DNA of 62,057 nt from Lachnospiraceae bacterium (GCA_900757145.1 CAAEMT010000064.1:1-62057), one strand, 5' to 3'; positions 31,651 through 40,795 are shown, numbered from the stretch's first letter. Numbers and translations: made by a program. Notes: generated from the letters alone by a model not told the origin.

Positions 31651-32391
31651 TTATCTTCTGTCCGCACCTGCCCCGCCCTTCTCTGCCTCGCGCAATTTTT
31701 TCAGGATACGTTTTTCCGCGCGCGATACCTGTACCTGCGTCATACCAAGGCGCTTTGCCACCTGCACCTGCGTCTGCTCCTCAAAGTAGCGCAGGCGTAT
31801 CACCTCCTGCTCATCCTTTGAAAGAAGCTCTAAAAGCTGCGCGAGCAGCATTCTGTTTAGGAGCGCCTCGTTTCTGTCTGTATGATCCGGTATCCGATCC
31901 CCCAAAAGGACGGGCGCACCGTCTCCGCTGTAAACCGTCTGGCTAAGCGACTCTACCTCACAGACTGCATCCATTGCCATAACAAGCTCCTCAGCGCTGA
32001 TCCCTGTCTCCTGCGCGATCTCCTCCATCGTTGGTTCCACGCCTCTTTGCTTTTCCAGTGCTTCACGCGCGCGATACGCCTTTGCCGCCGCCTCCTTTAA
32101 GATACGGCTAACCTTGACGATCCCGTCATCCCGCAAAAATCTTCTGATTTCTCCGGTGATCATCGGAACCGCATACGTAGAAAAACGAACGTCAAAAGAG
32201 GTATCAAAATTATCTATCGCTTTTAAAAGGCCGATACTGCCAATCTGTACCAGATCCTCCTGCTCACAGCCGCGCCCCGCAAATCGGCGGACTACCGTAT
32301 ATACAAGTCCCATATTTTCTTCTACTATCCGTTCTCTGGCTCTTTTATCCCCTTCGTGTACCCGTTTAAGCAGCTCCAGGGTTTGCTCCAT
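31651..32391 (-). CDS. sigF: RNA polymerase sporulation sigma factor SigF
   Basis: SigF is the first forespore-specific sigma factor. The 246-aa protein begins MEQTLELLKRVHEGDKRARE and has sigma region 2 (NMGLVYTVVRRFAGRGCEQEDLVQIGSIGLLKAIDNFD, DVRFSTYAVPMITGEIRRFLRD). Region 3 follows, then region 4 (DEQEVIRLRYFEEQTQVQVAKRLGMTQVQVSRAEKRIL). It follows spoIIAB by 21 nt in the conserved spoIIAA-spoIIAB-sigF order, which makes the assignment secure. Confidence 0.96.
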   Translation of the reverse strand: MEQTLELLKRVHEGDKRARERIVEENMGLVYTVVRRFAGRGCEQEDLVQIGSIGLLKAIDNFDTSFDVRFSTYAVPMITGEIRRFLRDDGIVKVSRILKEAAAKAYRAREALEKQRGVEPTMEEIAQETGISAEELVMAMDAVCEVESLSQTVYSGDGAPVLLGDRIPDHTDRNEALLNRMLLAQLLELLSKDEQEVIRLRYFEEQTQVQVAKRLGMTQVQVSRAEKRILKKLREAEKGGAGADRR

Positions 32392-32412
32392 CTGCCAGAC
32401 CTTTCCTTTCTA

Positions 32413-32847
32413 TCACTCTATTTTCCCGCGCGCGATCCGCTTTTTCATCACAACGCAGGTTCCCGCCCCGACGGAAGATTCTACCGAGACGCTGTCCATA
32501 AAAGCCTCCATAAAAGCAAATCCCATACCTGCCCTGTCACACTCCGCTTTTGTCGTATACAGCGGCTGCATCGCAAGCTCTACATCCGGTATCCCTTTTC
32601 CGAAATCCTGTACCGTAACGCTCAGCAGCTCCCCATCAATCCGGCAGGAAATAACGACTGTATTGACCTTTCCTTCATATCCGTGGATGATCGCATTGGT
32701 GACTGCTTCTGAAACGGCAGTTTTTACGTCCGCCACCTCCTCAAGCGTTGGATTTAGCTGCGTCATAAACGCGGCAACTGCCACCCGCGCGAATCCCTCG
32801 TTGCAGGAACGACTGTCAAACTCCAGTTTCATATGATTTTGCTGCAT
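32413..32847 (-). CDS. spoIIAB: anti-sigma F factor SpoIIAB
   Basis: SpoIIAB is a GHKL-type serine kinase that holds SigF inactive and phosphorylates SpoIIAA. The 144-aa protein includes MKLEFDSRSCNEGFARVAVAAF, the N-box EAVTNAIIHGYEG, the G1 box VQDFGKGIPDVELAMQPLYT and the G2 segment DRAGMGFAFMEAFMDSV. The start at 32847 is preferred for GGGGGAG 7 nt upstream; a longer frame would overlap spoIIAA. It lies between spoIIAA and sigF. Confidence 0.95.
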   Translation of the reverse strand: MQQNHMKLEFDSRSCNEGFARVAVAAFMTQLNPTLEEVADVKTAVSEAVTNAIIHGYEGKVNTVVISCRIDGELLSVTVQDFGKGIPDVELAMQPLYTTKAECDRAGMGFAFMEAFMDSVSVESSVGAGTCVVMKKRIARGKIE

Positions 32848-32864
32848 GATTTTCTCCCCCTGTT

Positions 32865-33200
32865 TCATGACAAATTGATCTGCTGAGGCAGCTCCTCATA
32901 AATATCAATAACCTTGTAAATTCCCGAAAGCGTCAGTATCCTTCTCATCTGCTCGCTGACGCGCACCGCAATCACCGTGCCCCCCATAAAGCGCATCGTC
33001 TTGTACCTGCCGATGATCATTCCGATCCCTGAGCTGTCCATAAATACCGTTTTTGAAAAGTCAAACAGGATACGCCGGATATTTCTTGTGCGTATCAGCC
33101 GGTCTGCCTCTGTCCTGATCTGTTCGGAATTGTGGTGATCCAGCTCTCCCGGAAGGTGTACCGTAAGTGTTGTTCCTGAAATCGTAAATAGCTGTTCCAT
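32865..33200 (-). CDS. spoIIAA: anti-anti-sigma F factor SpoIIAA
   Basis: SpoIIAA is a STAS-domain protein that, when dephosphorylated, releases SigF from SpoIIAB. The 111-aa protein starts MEQLFTISGTTLTVHLPGELDHHN and contains the phosphorylated serine in FMDSSGIGMIIGRYK. The start at 33200 follows AGGAGG; the longer frame would add a hydrophobic stretch not seen in this family. It is the first gene of the operon. I found no convincing sigma-H promoter in the 138 nt upstream. Confidence 0.95.
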   Translation of the reverse strand: MEQLFTISGTTLTVHLPGELDHHNSEQIRTEADRLIRTRNIRRILFDFSKTVFMDSSGIGMIIGRYKTMRFMGGTVIAVRVSEQMRRILTLSGIYKVIDIYEELPQQINLS

Positions 33201-33338
33201 TTTCTTTCTGCCTCCTGTCCTTCTGTAAGATAATAACAAAAAAGATGATGCAAAAAGGATCAAAATCCATTTCACATCATCCTCTGCTCCGAGGTTTCTC
33301 CTGGAAGTATTTTTCTTAAATTTCCGCCGCTGCCCCTG

Positions 33339-34955
33339 TCATTCCTGCCCCGGCAGAAGGTTTCCGTTTACATCGTACTGTTTTCCGGTCGTCGGATCTG
33401 TCCATGCTGCGTACACGTTATCGCCGTAAACGGTGATATCGCCGCTTCCGTCTCCTCCGTCTGCATTGCCGCCTGACGTATCGGCTTCGCCTGTACCGTT
33501 TGCCCCGTCTCCAAGACCGCTCAGATCGGCCGCTGCTGCGTCGGCATCGACTGCGCCGCCCGATGAGGTAATGTAACCCTGCACATTGGATGCCATATCA
33601 GGATAATACTTTAGGATCTGGTTGAATATCTTGTCCGCATTCGACGTATCTCCCTGATAATAATAAGCCATCCCCAGATACAAAAGTGCGTTATAATGAT
33701 CTGCGTTTGCACGGTCAGGATCATTCTCAACCGCCTTAGCAAGCTCTGTGGCAGCCGTCTTATAATCACCGTTTGAGTAGGCAGTCGTACCGCTCGTATA
33801 ATACTGCGTAAACAGGCTGCTCTTGACCTGCCCGCTTAAGGAGTCATACAGTGTCTTTGCATTGTCTGTAAAGTCTTCTCCATTTAAGTTCGCGATCATA
33901 CTTGCCGCCGTTGACTGGTCGCCCGTCACATACAGATTGGCAACTGCCATGAGATCCTCATAGCTCTGTGCCTTTGCAAGAGCGTCCTCCCTGTCCTTAT
34001 CTGCCTGCTCTGCCTGCTCTACGTAACCATCTATCTCTTCCTGCAGCTCCTGTACCTTGACCGACTCTGTCGCAAGCTTTGTATTTGCATCTGTCACCTG
34101 ACGATTTGCCTCATCGTTGACTGCCTGTCGGTTTGCGGGAACGACCAAGAACCATACGATTGCACCTCCAAGCAGAATACCGAGAATAATATTGATAAAC
34201 GTAGCAATCGTCGAACTGTCCCGAAACGTTGTAGGCTGGATGACCATCTCCGTACCGCTCATATAGCGCAGCGTACCGGAAACCTTTTCTTCTGAGTCAC
34301 GCTCATATTTCTTATGCTTCTTATTGAGGCTTGTGCCTTTGCCCGTCACTTCTTCTATTTCCTGCAGATAACGCAGTGTTGTCGTGTTTGTTGTATCGAT
34401 ATGGGCAGCCTTTTTCAGAAGTTTTCTGGCGCGCTCATACTCTTGACGCTTCATATACAAAAGCGCCAGAAGCTGGTATGCCTTGACGAGCTTCGGATTC
34501 TGGCTGATCACCTTTTTTAGCTGAATGATCGCCATATCCTCATTATCCTCGCGGCAGTACATAATGGACTGATTGTACTTTCGGATCGTCTGGTTGATCG
34601 TATCAAGACGGTTTTTGTTGTTCTGAAGCTGGTCAATATAGTAATCTGCCTGATTATCCTCCGGCTGGAGGTTCTTGCTGACTACCCATTCACACAGCGC
34701 TGAAACGGCCTCTCCCGTCTCATAATAACAAAGCCCCAGAAGATTTCTCGCGTCCGTATTGCTCTTATTGAATTTCAGGCTCCGCTTTAAACAGGTGATT
34801 GCTCCCTTCATATCCCTGATAAGCGCCTTTTCCAACCCCTCGTTGTACAAAAGATTTGAGATGCGCACAATCCTCTTCTGTATCGTGATATCCGCTCCGC
34901 AGCCCGGACAGTAATCTATCGCAGCAAGAGGGGTATTACAGTATATACACCTCAT
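33339..34955 (-). CDS. zinc-ribbon / TPR membrane protein
   Basis: A 538-aa protein with a distinct build. An N-terminal zinc ribbon (CIYCNTPLAAIDYCPGCGAD) is followed by cytoplasmic TPR repeats (about 30-210) and one membrane segment (about 253-275, FINIILGILLGGAIVWFLVV). A coiled coil (about 280-335) comes next, then further extracytoplasmic TPRs (ANADHYNALLYLGMAYYYQGD) and an acidic Gly/Asp/Ala-rich tail ending WTDPTTGKQYDVNGNLLPG. It would link cytoplasmic and external protein complexes; the function is unknown. Its start overlaps the stop of the 52-aa ORF upstream, so the two are translationally coupled, downstream of folC. Confidence 0.75.
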   Translation of the reverse strand: MRCIYCNTPLAAIDYCPGCGADITIQKRIVRISNLLYNEGLEKALIRDMKGAITCLKRSLKFNKSNTDARNLLGLCYYETGEAVSALCEWVVSKNLQPEDNQADYYIDQLQNNKNRLDTINQTIRKYNQSIMYCREDNEDMAIIQLKKVISQNPKLVKAYQLLALLYMKRQEYERARKLLKKAAHIDTTNTTTLRYLQEIEEVTGKGTSLNKKHKKYERDSEEKVSGTLRYMSGTEMVIQPTTFRDSSTIATFINIILGILLGGAIVWFLVVPANRQAVNDEANRQVTDANTKLATESVKVQELQEEIDGYVEQAEQADKDREDALAKAQSYEDLMAVANLYVTGDQSTAASMIANLNGEDFTDNAKTLYDSLSGQVKSSLFTQYYTSGTTAYSNGDYKTAATELAKAVENDPDRANADHYNALLYLGMAYYYQGDTSNADKIFNQILKYYPDMASNVQGYITSSGGAVDADAAAADLSGLGDGANGTGEADTSGGNADGGDGSGDITVYGDNVYAAWTDPTTGKQYDVNGNLLPGQE

Positions 34956-35110
34956 GAATTCCCCTGCCTTTTGTTCTTCTTTTCATCCTTTAACATTTCT
35001 TTTAAAATATCAGTCACATCTGTCAGGTCACGGCTGTAAATCGCGTCCTCCGCCTCATTGACATCCATGCTCGGATGAAATTTCTTCAGTTCCTCTTCAT
35101 AATTGATCAT
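34952..35110 (-). CDS. 52-aa hypothetical protein
   Basis: A short acidic, helical protein, MINYEEELKKFHPSMDVNEA and onward, ending in a basic KDEKKNKRQGNS tail. It has a strong AAAGGAG ribosome site, starts 13 nt after folC stops and overlaps the TPR gene in an ATGA arrangement. This compact packing makes it very probably translated. No family is recognised. Its co-translation with the zinc-ribbon/TPR protein suggests a partner role. Confidence 0.7.
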   Translation of the reverse strand: MINYEEELKKFHPSMDVNEAEDAIYSRDLTDVTDILKEMLKDEKKNKRQGNS

Positions 35111-35123
35111 ATGTAATTCTCCT

Positions 35124-36464
35124 TTATCTTCCTGCCAGAATCGCCTTGAGCTCTCCGATCAGATACAGCGATCCCACACAGAAAAGCATACTGTCTCCCC
35201 GACGCCCAAGCGCCATCTCGAATGCGTCCCTGACGTCCTCCTTCGCAGTAACCTCTGCTTTCGTATACTTGCGAAACTCCGCCGCGAGCTCCTGCGCCGG
35301 CACAACGCGCTCTCCGCCAACCTGCGTCACTACGATAGATACCGGGGATACTGTCTCGCAGATCGTCCGGATCATTTTCTCATGTTCTTTCTCAACTACA
35401 GCCGAAAACAGAAGCGATACCGGTCTGCGCTCACCAACACTTTTCATCGTGCGGATAAACTCGCGGATGCCATCCTCATTATGCGCGCCGTCCAATACCA
35501 CGCCGGGCATCACTGTCTCCATACGCCCCTGCCATTTCGTTTCCGCAATGCCTTTCGCTACCTGTTCATCGCTGATCGTCTTTTGAGGATCGATCATGCG
35601 AACAGCAGCCATTGCAAGAGAGCTGTTCGTGACCTGATACTCAGCCAGATACGGCACGGTCACTTCCAGATGACTGTAAAGCTCTGTGACATCATGCGCC
35701 TGCCGCCCTGCGTCTGTATTTTTTTTATCATACCTGCTATTTAAAATAAAATCAATGCTTTTATCTGTTTTCCCTGTAATCTCACGCATTGACTCATCAT
35801 AGCGGTATGCCGGAGCATGCATTTTTTCTGCCTGCGCAAGGATCACCTTTTCTGATTCGGGATTGCGGCCATCGTAAATGACCGGCACGCCCTCTTTAAT
35901 GATTCCCGCTTTTTCTCCGGCAATCTTTGCCACGGTATCTCCAAGATATTCCATATGGTCAAGGCTGATCGTCGTAAGCACGCACGCCACAGGCTTTTCG
36001 ACGAGATTTGTCGCGTCAAGTCTGCCGCCAAGCCCCGTCTCTAGGACAAGATATTCTACCTTTGCAGCCTCAAATATCAAAAGTCCCGCCGCAAAAAGCA
36101 GCTCAAAATACGCAGGATGCGCATACCCGTCCCGCATCATGGCATCCACCTCTTTTTTGATACGGACAAACGCATCTGTAAACATCTCATGAGACACCAT
36201 CTGCCCGTTCACCTGAAAACGCTCCGTAATATCGACAAGGTGCGGCGATGTAAACAGCCCCGTCCTTTTTCCTGCTCCCGTAAGGATGGAAGACAAAAAG
36301 GCACAGACAGAGCCCTTTCCGTTCGTCCCCGCTACATGTATCACTTTCATCCGTCTCTCAGGATGTCCTATTCTGCGGATCAGCTCCAATGTATTTTCCG
36401 GCTTGTTCTTTTTCGTAAACTTTGGTACTTCCTCTATGTAAGCAACTGCTTCTTCAAAATTCAT
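35124..36464 (-). CDS. folC: folylpolyglutamate synthase / dihydrofolate synthase
   Basis: FolC adds glutamate to dihydropteroate and folates in an ATP-dependent, Mur-ligase-like reaction. The 446-aa protein has the P-loop VIHVAGTNGKGSVCAFLSSIL, the folate-site segment GKRTGLFTSPHLVDITERFQVNG, LVLETGLGGRLDATN, TTISLDHMEYLGDT with EKAGIIKEGVP, and VVLDGAHNEDGIREF in the C-terminal domain. Length is normal. Its promoter is TTGAAT-16 bp-TATAGT at 36548-36575. With folT and the THF riboswitch, it is the second folate gene in the window. Confidence 0.94.
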   Translation of the reverse strand: MNFEEAVAYIEEVPKFTKKNKPENTLELIRRIGHPERRMKVIHVAGTNGKGSVCAFLSSILTGAGKRTGLFTSPHLVDITERFQVNGQMVSHEMFTDAFVRIKKEVDAMMRDGYAHPAYFELLFAAGLLIFEAAKVEYLVLETGLGGRLDATNLVEKPVACVLTTISLDHMEYLGDTVAKIAGEKAGIIKEGVPVIYDGRNPESEKVILAQAEKMHAPAYRYDESMREITGKTDKSIDFILNSRYDKKNTDAGRQAHDVTELYSHLEVTVPYLAEYQVTNSSLAMAAVRMIDPQKTISDEQVAKGIAETKWQGRMETVMPGVVLDGAHNEDGIREFIRTMKSVGERRPVSLLFSAVVEKEHEKMIRTICETVSPVSIVVTQVGGERVVPAQELAAEFRKYTKAEVTAKEDVRDAFEMALGRRGDSMLFCVGSLYLIGELKAILAGR

Positions 36465-36547
36465 TTTTCATTCGCCTCTTTTTTAATTCCGTTACTCGCT
36501 CCAAAAGTCCTGACAGCGTCTTTGTGCTGCCGGGAGCGTCCTTAATC

Positions 36548-36575
36548 ACTATACCACAGCCCCCCTATTATTCAA
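36548..36575 (-). promoter_or_regulatory. promoter of folC
   Basis: Minus-strand TTGAAT (36570-36575), 16-bp spacer and TATAGT (36548-36553). It would drive folC, the 52-aa ORF and the TPR gene. Confidence 0.55.
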
Positions 36576-36677
36576 GAAATTTTTTTCGCATCTTCTGCCA
36601 AATTTCTTGCGGAATATTCGATACCGGTCTATATACGGAACATTTTCTTAAGATTTTTTTACGCTGCGTTCTTCATA

Positions 36678-36706
36678 TAGACAGCAAAAATATTTAATGA
36701 TATAAT
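36678..36706 (+). promoter_or_regulatory. promoter of the DUF6612-like gene
   Basis: TAGACA (36678-36683), 17-bp spacer and perfect TATAAT (36701-36706), about 70 nt ahead of the start codon. Confidence 0.65.
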
Positions 36707-36776
36707 CCAGACATATATTTTTTAACAAAAGTATGTAAGGAAAATCCAAAAATCTAATGAAAAGGGGATATTTTAC

Positions 36777-37772
36777 ATGAAAAAACAATTATTAGCAGGA
36801 CTTGTTACTCTCGGCGCAGTTTCTCTTCTCTGCGGATTCGACAGTGCTCAGACAGTCGAAGACATCTCTGAAAAAATGAGCCAGGCTGTTGTGGATGCGG
36901 GCAGTATGTCCTCTTCTATTACAGCAAATCTTGATGCTGCGCTCAATCTAAGCGATGGGACGACAACTTCCGCTCTCGACCTGAAGGCATCCGGAAATGT
37001 CAGCTATGACGCGCTTCTTGATCCGTTTTCTATGAAAATGGAAGGCTCCTACGATTTTTCCATGCTCGGACAGGGGCAGTCGCAGTCCATGCAGCTCTAC
37101 GTTGTGCCGGATGAGACAGGCGCGTACAAATCCTACTCCTACCTTGAGGACGCAGGTACAGGCGAGGGTACATGGTATGTAGAAGAGACACAGTCCGTAA
37201 GTGCGCAGGATATCACCGCTCTCATCCAGAGTGCCTCCCAGAATGCAGGTCAGCTTACCGATATGGGGCTGGAGCTTACACTGGCTCCTGAGGCTGCCGA
37301 TGTAGACGGTACGGAATGTTATCTGCTGAGCACACAGGTAGACTCTTCTTCCATCGGCTCGCTGCTTGAAAAGAGTGCCGAGATCACAGGAGAGGATCTT
37401 ACGGCGAATCAGGACGTAGCTATGGCTCTTTCTATGCTGGACGGACTGAACCTCAATATAGAATACTATATCGACACTGCTACTTATCTTCCGGTAAAAA
37501 TCCATATGGATCTCAATGGAAGTGATTTCTCTACGATCGAAGCACTCCTTTCCTCTGCTGTAGGAATGGCCGCTTCTGAAGAGGCTCCTGAATCTTCTCT
37601 AGGACTTACGGTAAACGACGCTTCTCTCGATATCATGATGTCTTACGATACAGTATCAGAGATCACAGTACCAGAGGATGCAGTCGCATCCGCACAGCCG
37701 TTTGACGGCGCCGCAGTTGCAGAAGATGTTCTGGCTGAGGCTGAGGCTGTTACAGAAGCAGCTACTGAGTAA
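36777..37772 (+). CDS. secreted protein, DUF6612-like
   Basis: A 331-aa exported protein. The N-terminus MKKQLLAGLVTLGAVSLLCG is a signal peptide; a cysteine at 19 could be lipidated, but the preceding Leu-Leu is a poor lipobox. The mature part is acidic and Ser/Ala-rich, with beta-strand patterns such as MKMEGSYDFSMLGQGQSQSM, GTECYLLSTQVDSSSI and YYIDTATYLPVKIHMDL, the layout of DUF6612 / LppX-like lipid- or hydrophobe-carrier proteins. It has its own promoter and terminator. The function is unknown. Confidence 0.65.
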   Translation: MKKQLLAGLVTLGAVSLLCGFDSAQTVEDISEKMSQAVVDAGSMSSSITANLDAALNLSDGTTTSALDLKASGNVSYDALLDPFSMKMEGSYDFSMLGQGQSQSMQLYVVPDETGAYKSYSYLEDAGTGEGTWYVEETQSVSAQDITALIQSASQNAGQLTDMGLELTLAPEAADVDGTECYLLSTQVDSSSIGSLLEKSAEITGEDLTANQDVAMALSMLDGLNLNIEYYIDTATYLPVKIHMDLNGSDFSTIEALLSSAVGMAASEEAPESSLGLTVNDASLDIMMSYDTVSEITVPEDAVASAQPFDGAAVAEDVLAEAEAVTEAATE

Positions 37773-37830
37773 ATTCTCCGCAGACGCTGACGAAGTACAA
37801 AGCATACAAACTAAAAATACTGTAACGAAA

Positions 37831-37866
37831 AACAGGCTGCCCCGGTTTTGGCAGCCTGTTTCTATT
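37831..37866. terminator. bidirectional terminator
   Basis: AACAGGCTGCC and GGCAGCCTGTT form an 11-bp stem around CCGGTTTT, with T-rich and A-rich flanks, between convergent genes. Confidence 0.85.
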
Positions 37867-37912
37867 TCTTTATCATCTGCGAAAAATTATCTGATGCGGT
37901 CCACATATCTTT

Positions 37913-38635
37913 TTACGCATTTTCCACGATCATCATATTCAGCTTCTGCCACTTCTGCATCTCCTGCCTTGTAATCAAAAGCTGCTTTTTTAATGCCTCT
38001 GTGTGCTCCTGAGGCTTCAGTGTGACGAGACAGCGAAATGCGCAGGGAACGAGATCCGCACTCGATATTCCGCACAGCAGGCCGTCTGTCGCCTCGCGAA
38101 ACTCAAGCGGATTAAAAATATATAAAAGATCCTCCTCCAGCGTATTGCACTGATTCACAAAGGTAAACCGGATCAGCATATCGCTGTAAAGAACTTTTCC
38201 GCTGTAATATACCTCGCTGCTTTTTCCGTTTTGTGTCACTGAACTGATCGAAAGACTCGCCTCATAATTTCCCGGTTCATTTTCTTTCTCGTGAATATTG
38301 ATCACACCGTCTTTTAGTCTGTTGTATCTTCCGTCATAAAAATAAAAGTATAGCTTCTGCGCCTGAAAGAACGGGCTCTTCTGCTGTGATAATGCAATCT
38401 GTTCAACGCGCTCCTGGCTCTGCGGGCGATAGTCGAGAAGCTGCGCCGTGCTTACCTGCAGCGCCTGCGCAATCTCATAAAGCGTCTCTACGTCCAGTGT
38501 GATCTCCCCGTTTTCATACTTACTCATACTTGCGCGGCTCTTATGTACCATATCCGCAAGCTGCTGCAGAGTCAGTCCCTGACTTTTCCGGTACATCCGT
38601 ATGCGTGCTCCCGCATGGCTGCTGATCTTGTTCAT
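37913..38635 (-). CDS. XRE-family transcriptional regulator
   Basis: A 240-aa regulator. The N-terminal Cro/C1 helix-turn-helix reads RIRMYRKSQGLTLQQLADMV, then HKSRASMSKYENGEITLDVETLYEIAQALQV. The C-terminal 165 residues form a separate beta-rich domain of a type I do not recognise, with YFYFYDGRYNRLKDGVINIHEKEN; it may sense a ligand. The start at 38635 follows GGGAG by 8 nt. It is divergent from the NSS transporter gene across a perfect palindrome, so it probably controls that transporter and itself. Confidence 0.8.
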   Translation of the reverse strand: MNKISSHAGARIRMYRKSQGLTLQQLADMVHKSRASMSKYENGEITLDVETLYEIAQALQVSTAQLLDYRPQSQERVEQIALSQQKSPFFQAQKLYFYFYDGRYNRLKDGVINIHEKENEPGNYEASLSISSVTQNGKSSEVYYSGKVLYSDMLIRFTFVNQCNTLEEDLLYIFNPLEFREATDGLLCGISSADLVPCAFRCLVTLKPQEHTEALKKQLLITRQEMQKWQKLNMMIVENA

Positions 38636-38810
38636 ATATTTCTCCCTCTTCTCATAGTAATTATCTATCCGGAACAAAAATGTGCTCCATGCACTTTTGT
38701 CTGAAAAGTTTCTTAAAAATATACATTTCGTGTTCCTGTCGCTCCTGCCCTGACTATCATACTTCATTTTTACTGATTATTCTATTCTAACTCAATTTTC
38801 TTCCAAAATA

Positions 38811-38827
38811 GTTTCATTATATGAAAC
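38811..38827. promoter_or_regulatory. palindromic operator between the XRE and NSS genes
   Basis: GTTTCAT-TAT-ATGAAAC is a perfect inverted repeat with 7-bp arms, typical of XRE dimer sites. It lies upstream of a probable minus promoter (TTGGAA, 16 bp, TAGAAT) and of a probable plus promoter (TTGCTT, 16 bp, TAAAAT near 38836-38863). Confidence 0.6.
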
Positions 38828-38902
38828 TCTCTTCATTTGCTTTTCTGAAAAGTCCTGCTAAAATAAAACACCGTAATCTTAATTCAGAAGGGACTTCATA
38901 TC

Positions 38903-40300
38903 ATGAAAAAGAAAAGCAGCTTTACAGGTTCTCTCGGTTTCGTACTCGCCGCTGCCGGAAGTGCGGTCGGCGTCGGCAATATCTGGCGTTTTCCCTACCT
39001 CGCCGCCAAGGACGGAGGAGGACTGTTTCTGATCGTATACCTCGTGCTCGTCCTGACCTTCGGATTCACGCTCTTGACGACTGATGTGGCAATCGGACGC
39101 CGCACGAAGCAGAATGCGCTGCGCGCTTTCGGTTCGATCCGTCCGAAATGGAAATTTCTCGGATACCTGACCTTCCTCGTTCCAACACTCATCATGACTT
39201 ACTACTCTGTCATCGGAGGCTGGATCACAAAGTATGCCGTAACGTATCTGACGGGACACGGAGCCGATGCGTCAGCGGATGGATATTTCACAGATTTTAT
39301 TACCTCGCGCGTATCTCCGATCGTATTCATGCTTCTGTTTCTGGCTGTGACTGCATTTGTCGTATACAGGGGCGTAGAAAAAGGGATTGAAAAATTTTCC
39401 CGTTTCGTCATGCCGGGACTGCTGATTTTGATTGTCGGGATCGCCGTTTTTTCACTCACACTTTCCCACACAGATGCGAACGGCGTCACACGGACGGGAC
39501 TTGAGGGACTTTGCGTATATCTCATCCCAGATCTTAGCAACATGACACTACAGCGTTTTCTCGGTATCCTGCTTGATGCGATGAGCCAGTTGTTCTTTTC
39601 ATTGAGCGTATCGATGGGAATTATGATCACCTACGGTTCCTATGTGAAAAAAGATGTGGATCTGAACCGCTCCTTAAGTCAAATTGAAATATTTGATACA
39701 GGCGTTGCTTTCCTCGCCGGTATGATGATCATTCCGGCAGTCTTTGTCTTTTCCGGTACAGAAGGCATGACATCCGGTCCGAGCCTGATGTTCGTCTCTT
39801 TGCCAAAGGTATTCGCGGCAATGGGACGCGCGGGAACAATCATCGGTCTTATCTTTTTCGTCATGGTGATCTTTGCCGCCCTGACCTCCTGCGTCTCCAT
39901 CATGGAAACGCTCGTAGCAAGCTGCATGGAGATCTTTCACCAGACGCGTCAAAGAATGAGTCTGATCATCGGCGTACTTTCGCTTATTGCCGCCGCCGTT
40001 ATCTGCCTCGGCTACAACGTCTTTTACTTTGAGCTGACGCTGCCGAACGGTCAGAGCGCGCAGCTTCTTGACGTCATGGACTACTTAAGCAACAGCTTCC
40101 TGATGCCTGCCATCTCATTTCTGACCTGCATCTTTGTCGGCTGGATCATCCGTCCGAAATGGATCATTGAAGAGATGGAAGCAAGCGGACACAAATTCGG
40201 CAGAAAACGATTATATTCCTTTATGATCCGCTATGTAACGCCTGTCATTATGGCAGTCCTCTTTCTTCAGTCCACCGGACTTTTGAATCTGCTCTTTTAA
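38903..40300 (+). CDS. sodium-dependent transporter (NSS/SNF family)
   Basis: A 465-aa LeuT-fold amino-acid:sodium symporter with about twelve membrane segments. The first carries the family signature SLGFVLAAAGSAVGVGNIWRFPYLAAKDGGG. Later features include YYSVIGGWITKYAV, LDAMSQLFFSLSVSMGIMITYGSYVKKD (sodium and substrate site in TM6) and FVMVIFAALTSCVSIMETLVAS. It starts with an AAGGGA ribosome site. The likely substrate is an amino acid such as tryptophan, alanine or tyrosine; the sequence does not decide. Regulation by the divergent XRE protein is inferred. Confidence 0.9.
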   Translation: MKKKSSFTGSLGFVLAAAGSAVGVGNIWRFPYLAAKDGGGLFLIVYLVLVLTFGFTLLTTDVAIGRRTKQNALRAFGSIRPKWKFLGYLTFLVPTLIMTYYSVIGGWITKYAVTYLTGHGADASADGYFTDFITSRVSPIVFMLLFLAVTAFVVYRGVEKGIEKFSRFVMPGLLILIVGIAVFSLTLSHTDANGVTRTGLEGLCVYLIPDLSNMTLQRFLGILLDAMSQLFFSLSVSMGIMITYGSYVKKDVDLNRSLSQIEIFDTGVAFLAGMMIIPAVFVFSGTEGMTSGPSLMFVSLPKVFAAMGRAGTIIGLIFFVMVIFAALTSCVSIMETLVASCMEIFHQTRQRMSLIIGVLSLIAAAVICLGYNVFYFELTLPNGQSAQLLDVMDYLSNSFLMPAISFLTCIFVGWIIRPKWIIEEMEASGHKFGRKRLYSFMIRYVTPVIMAVLFLQSTGLLNLLF

Positions 40301-40324
40301 AAGAGAGCTTTTAGAAGCGTTCCT

Positions 40325-40795
40325 CTAAAACTGATTTTTTCTTACACAGCTCTTACAAAGCCGCTGGCGTATCTTCATGTACATTGACACGATCGTTGAC
40401 ACGAGGATGATGCCCGCGGCTATAATAAACACTTCCTGTACCAGCCAGACGATTTCCGGCATAGAGGCAAGCACGCCGTTTTGCATAATAGAAACCATCA
40501 TGCGGTACAGATCGCCTCCGGGAAGGAGCGGTATCAGCAGAGGAAGCTCCATGACTATCACGGGAGTCTTTCTCCTGCGCGCTTCCATTTCCGCGATCGC
40601 TGCCGCTACTGTGACAGCCTCAAACAATCCCAAAAGAGCCGAACCGTGCTGTTTTCCGACCAGAAAAATAAGCCATGCCAGCGCACCGCCCCATCCGACT
40701 GTGATCAGCTTGCTTCCGCGCACGCTGAAAATAAGTGCGAAGCAGACGGAACCGGCGCCTGCCGCCAGAATCTGTATCATCTCCCGTGCTCCCAT
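40325..40795 (-). CDS. threonine/serine exporter, small subunit (ThrE_2 / DUF3815)
   Basis: A 156-aa membrane protein with four to five hydrophobic segments. It contains AAGAGSVCFALIFSVRGSKLITVGWGGALAW and VMELPLLIPLLPGGDLYRMM, typical of the smaller half of split ThrE exporters. The start at 40795 follows AGGAGG by 9 nt. It lies 71 nt downstream of the larger half and most likely forms a complex with it. Amino-acid export is inferred from the family. Confidence 0.83.
   Translation of the reverse strand: MGAREMIQILAAGAGSVCFALIFSVRGSKLITVGWGGALAWLIFLVGKQHGSALLGLFEAVTVAAAIAEMEARRRKTPVIVMELPLLIPLLPGGDLYRMMVSIMQNGVLASMPEIVWLVQEVFIIAAGIILVSTIVSMYMKIRQRLCKSCVRKNQF

Noticed and set aside
33201..33338. 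sigma-H promoter ahead of spoIIAA
   Set aside because: An AGGAGAAA-like box is present, but no matching -10 lies at the proper distance.
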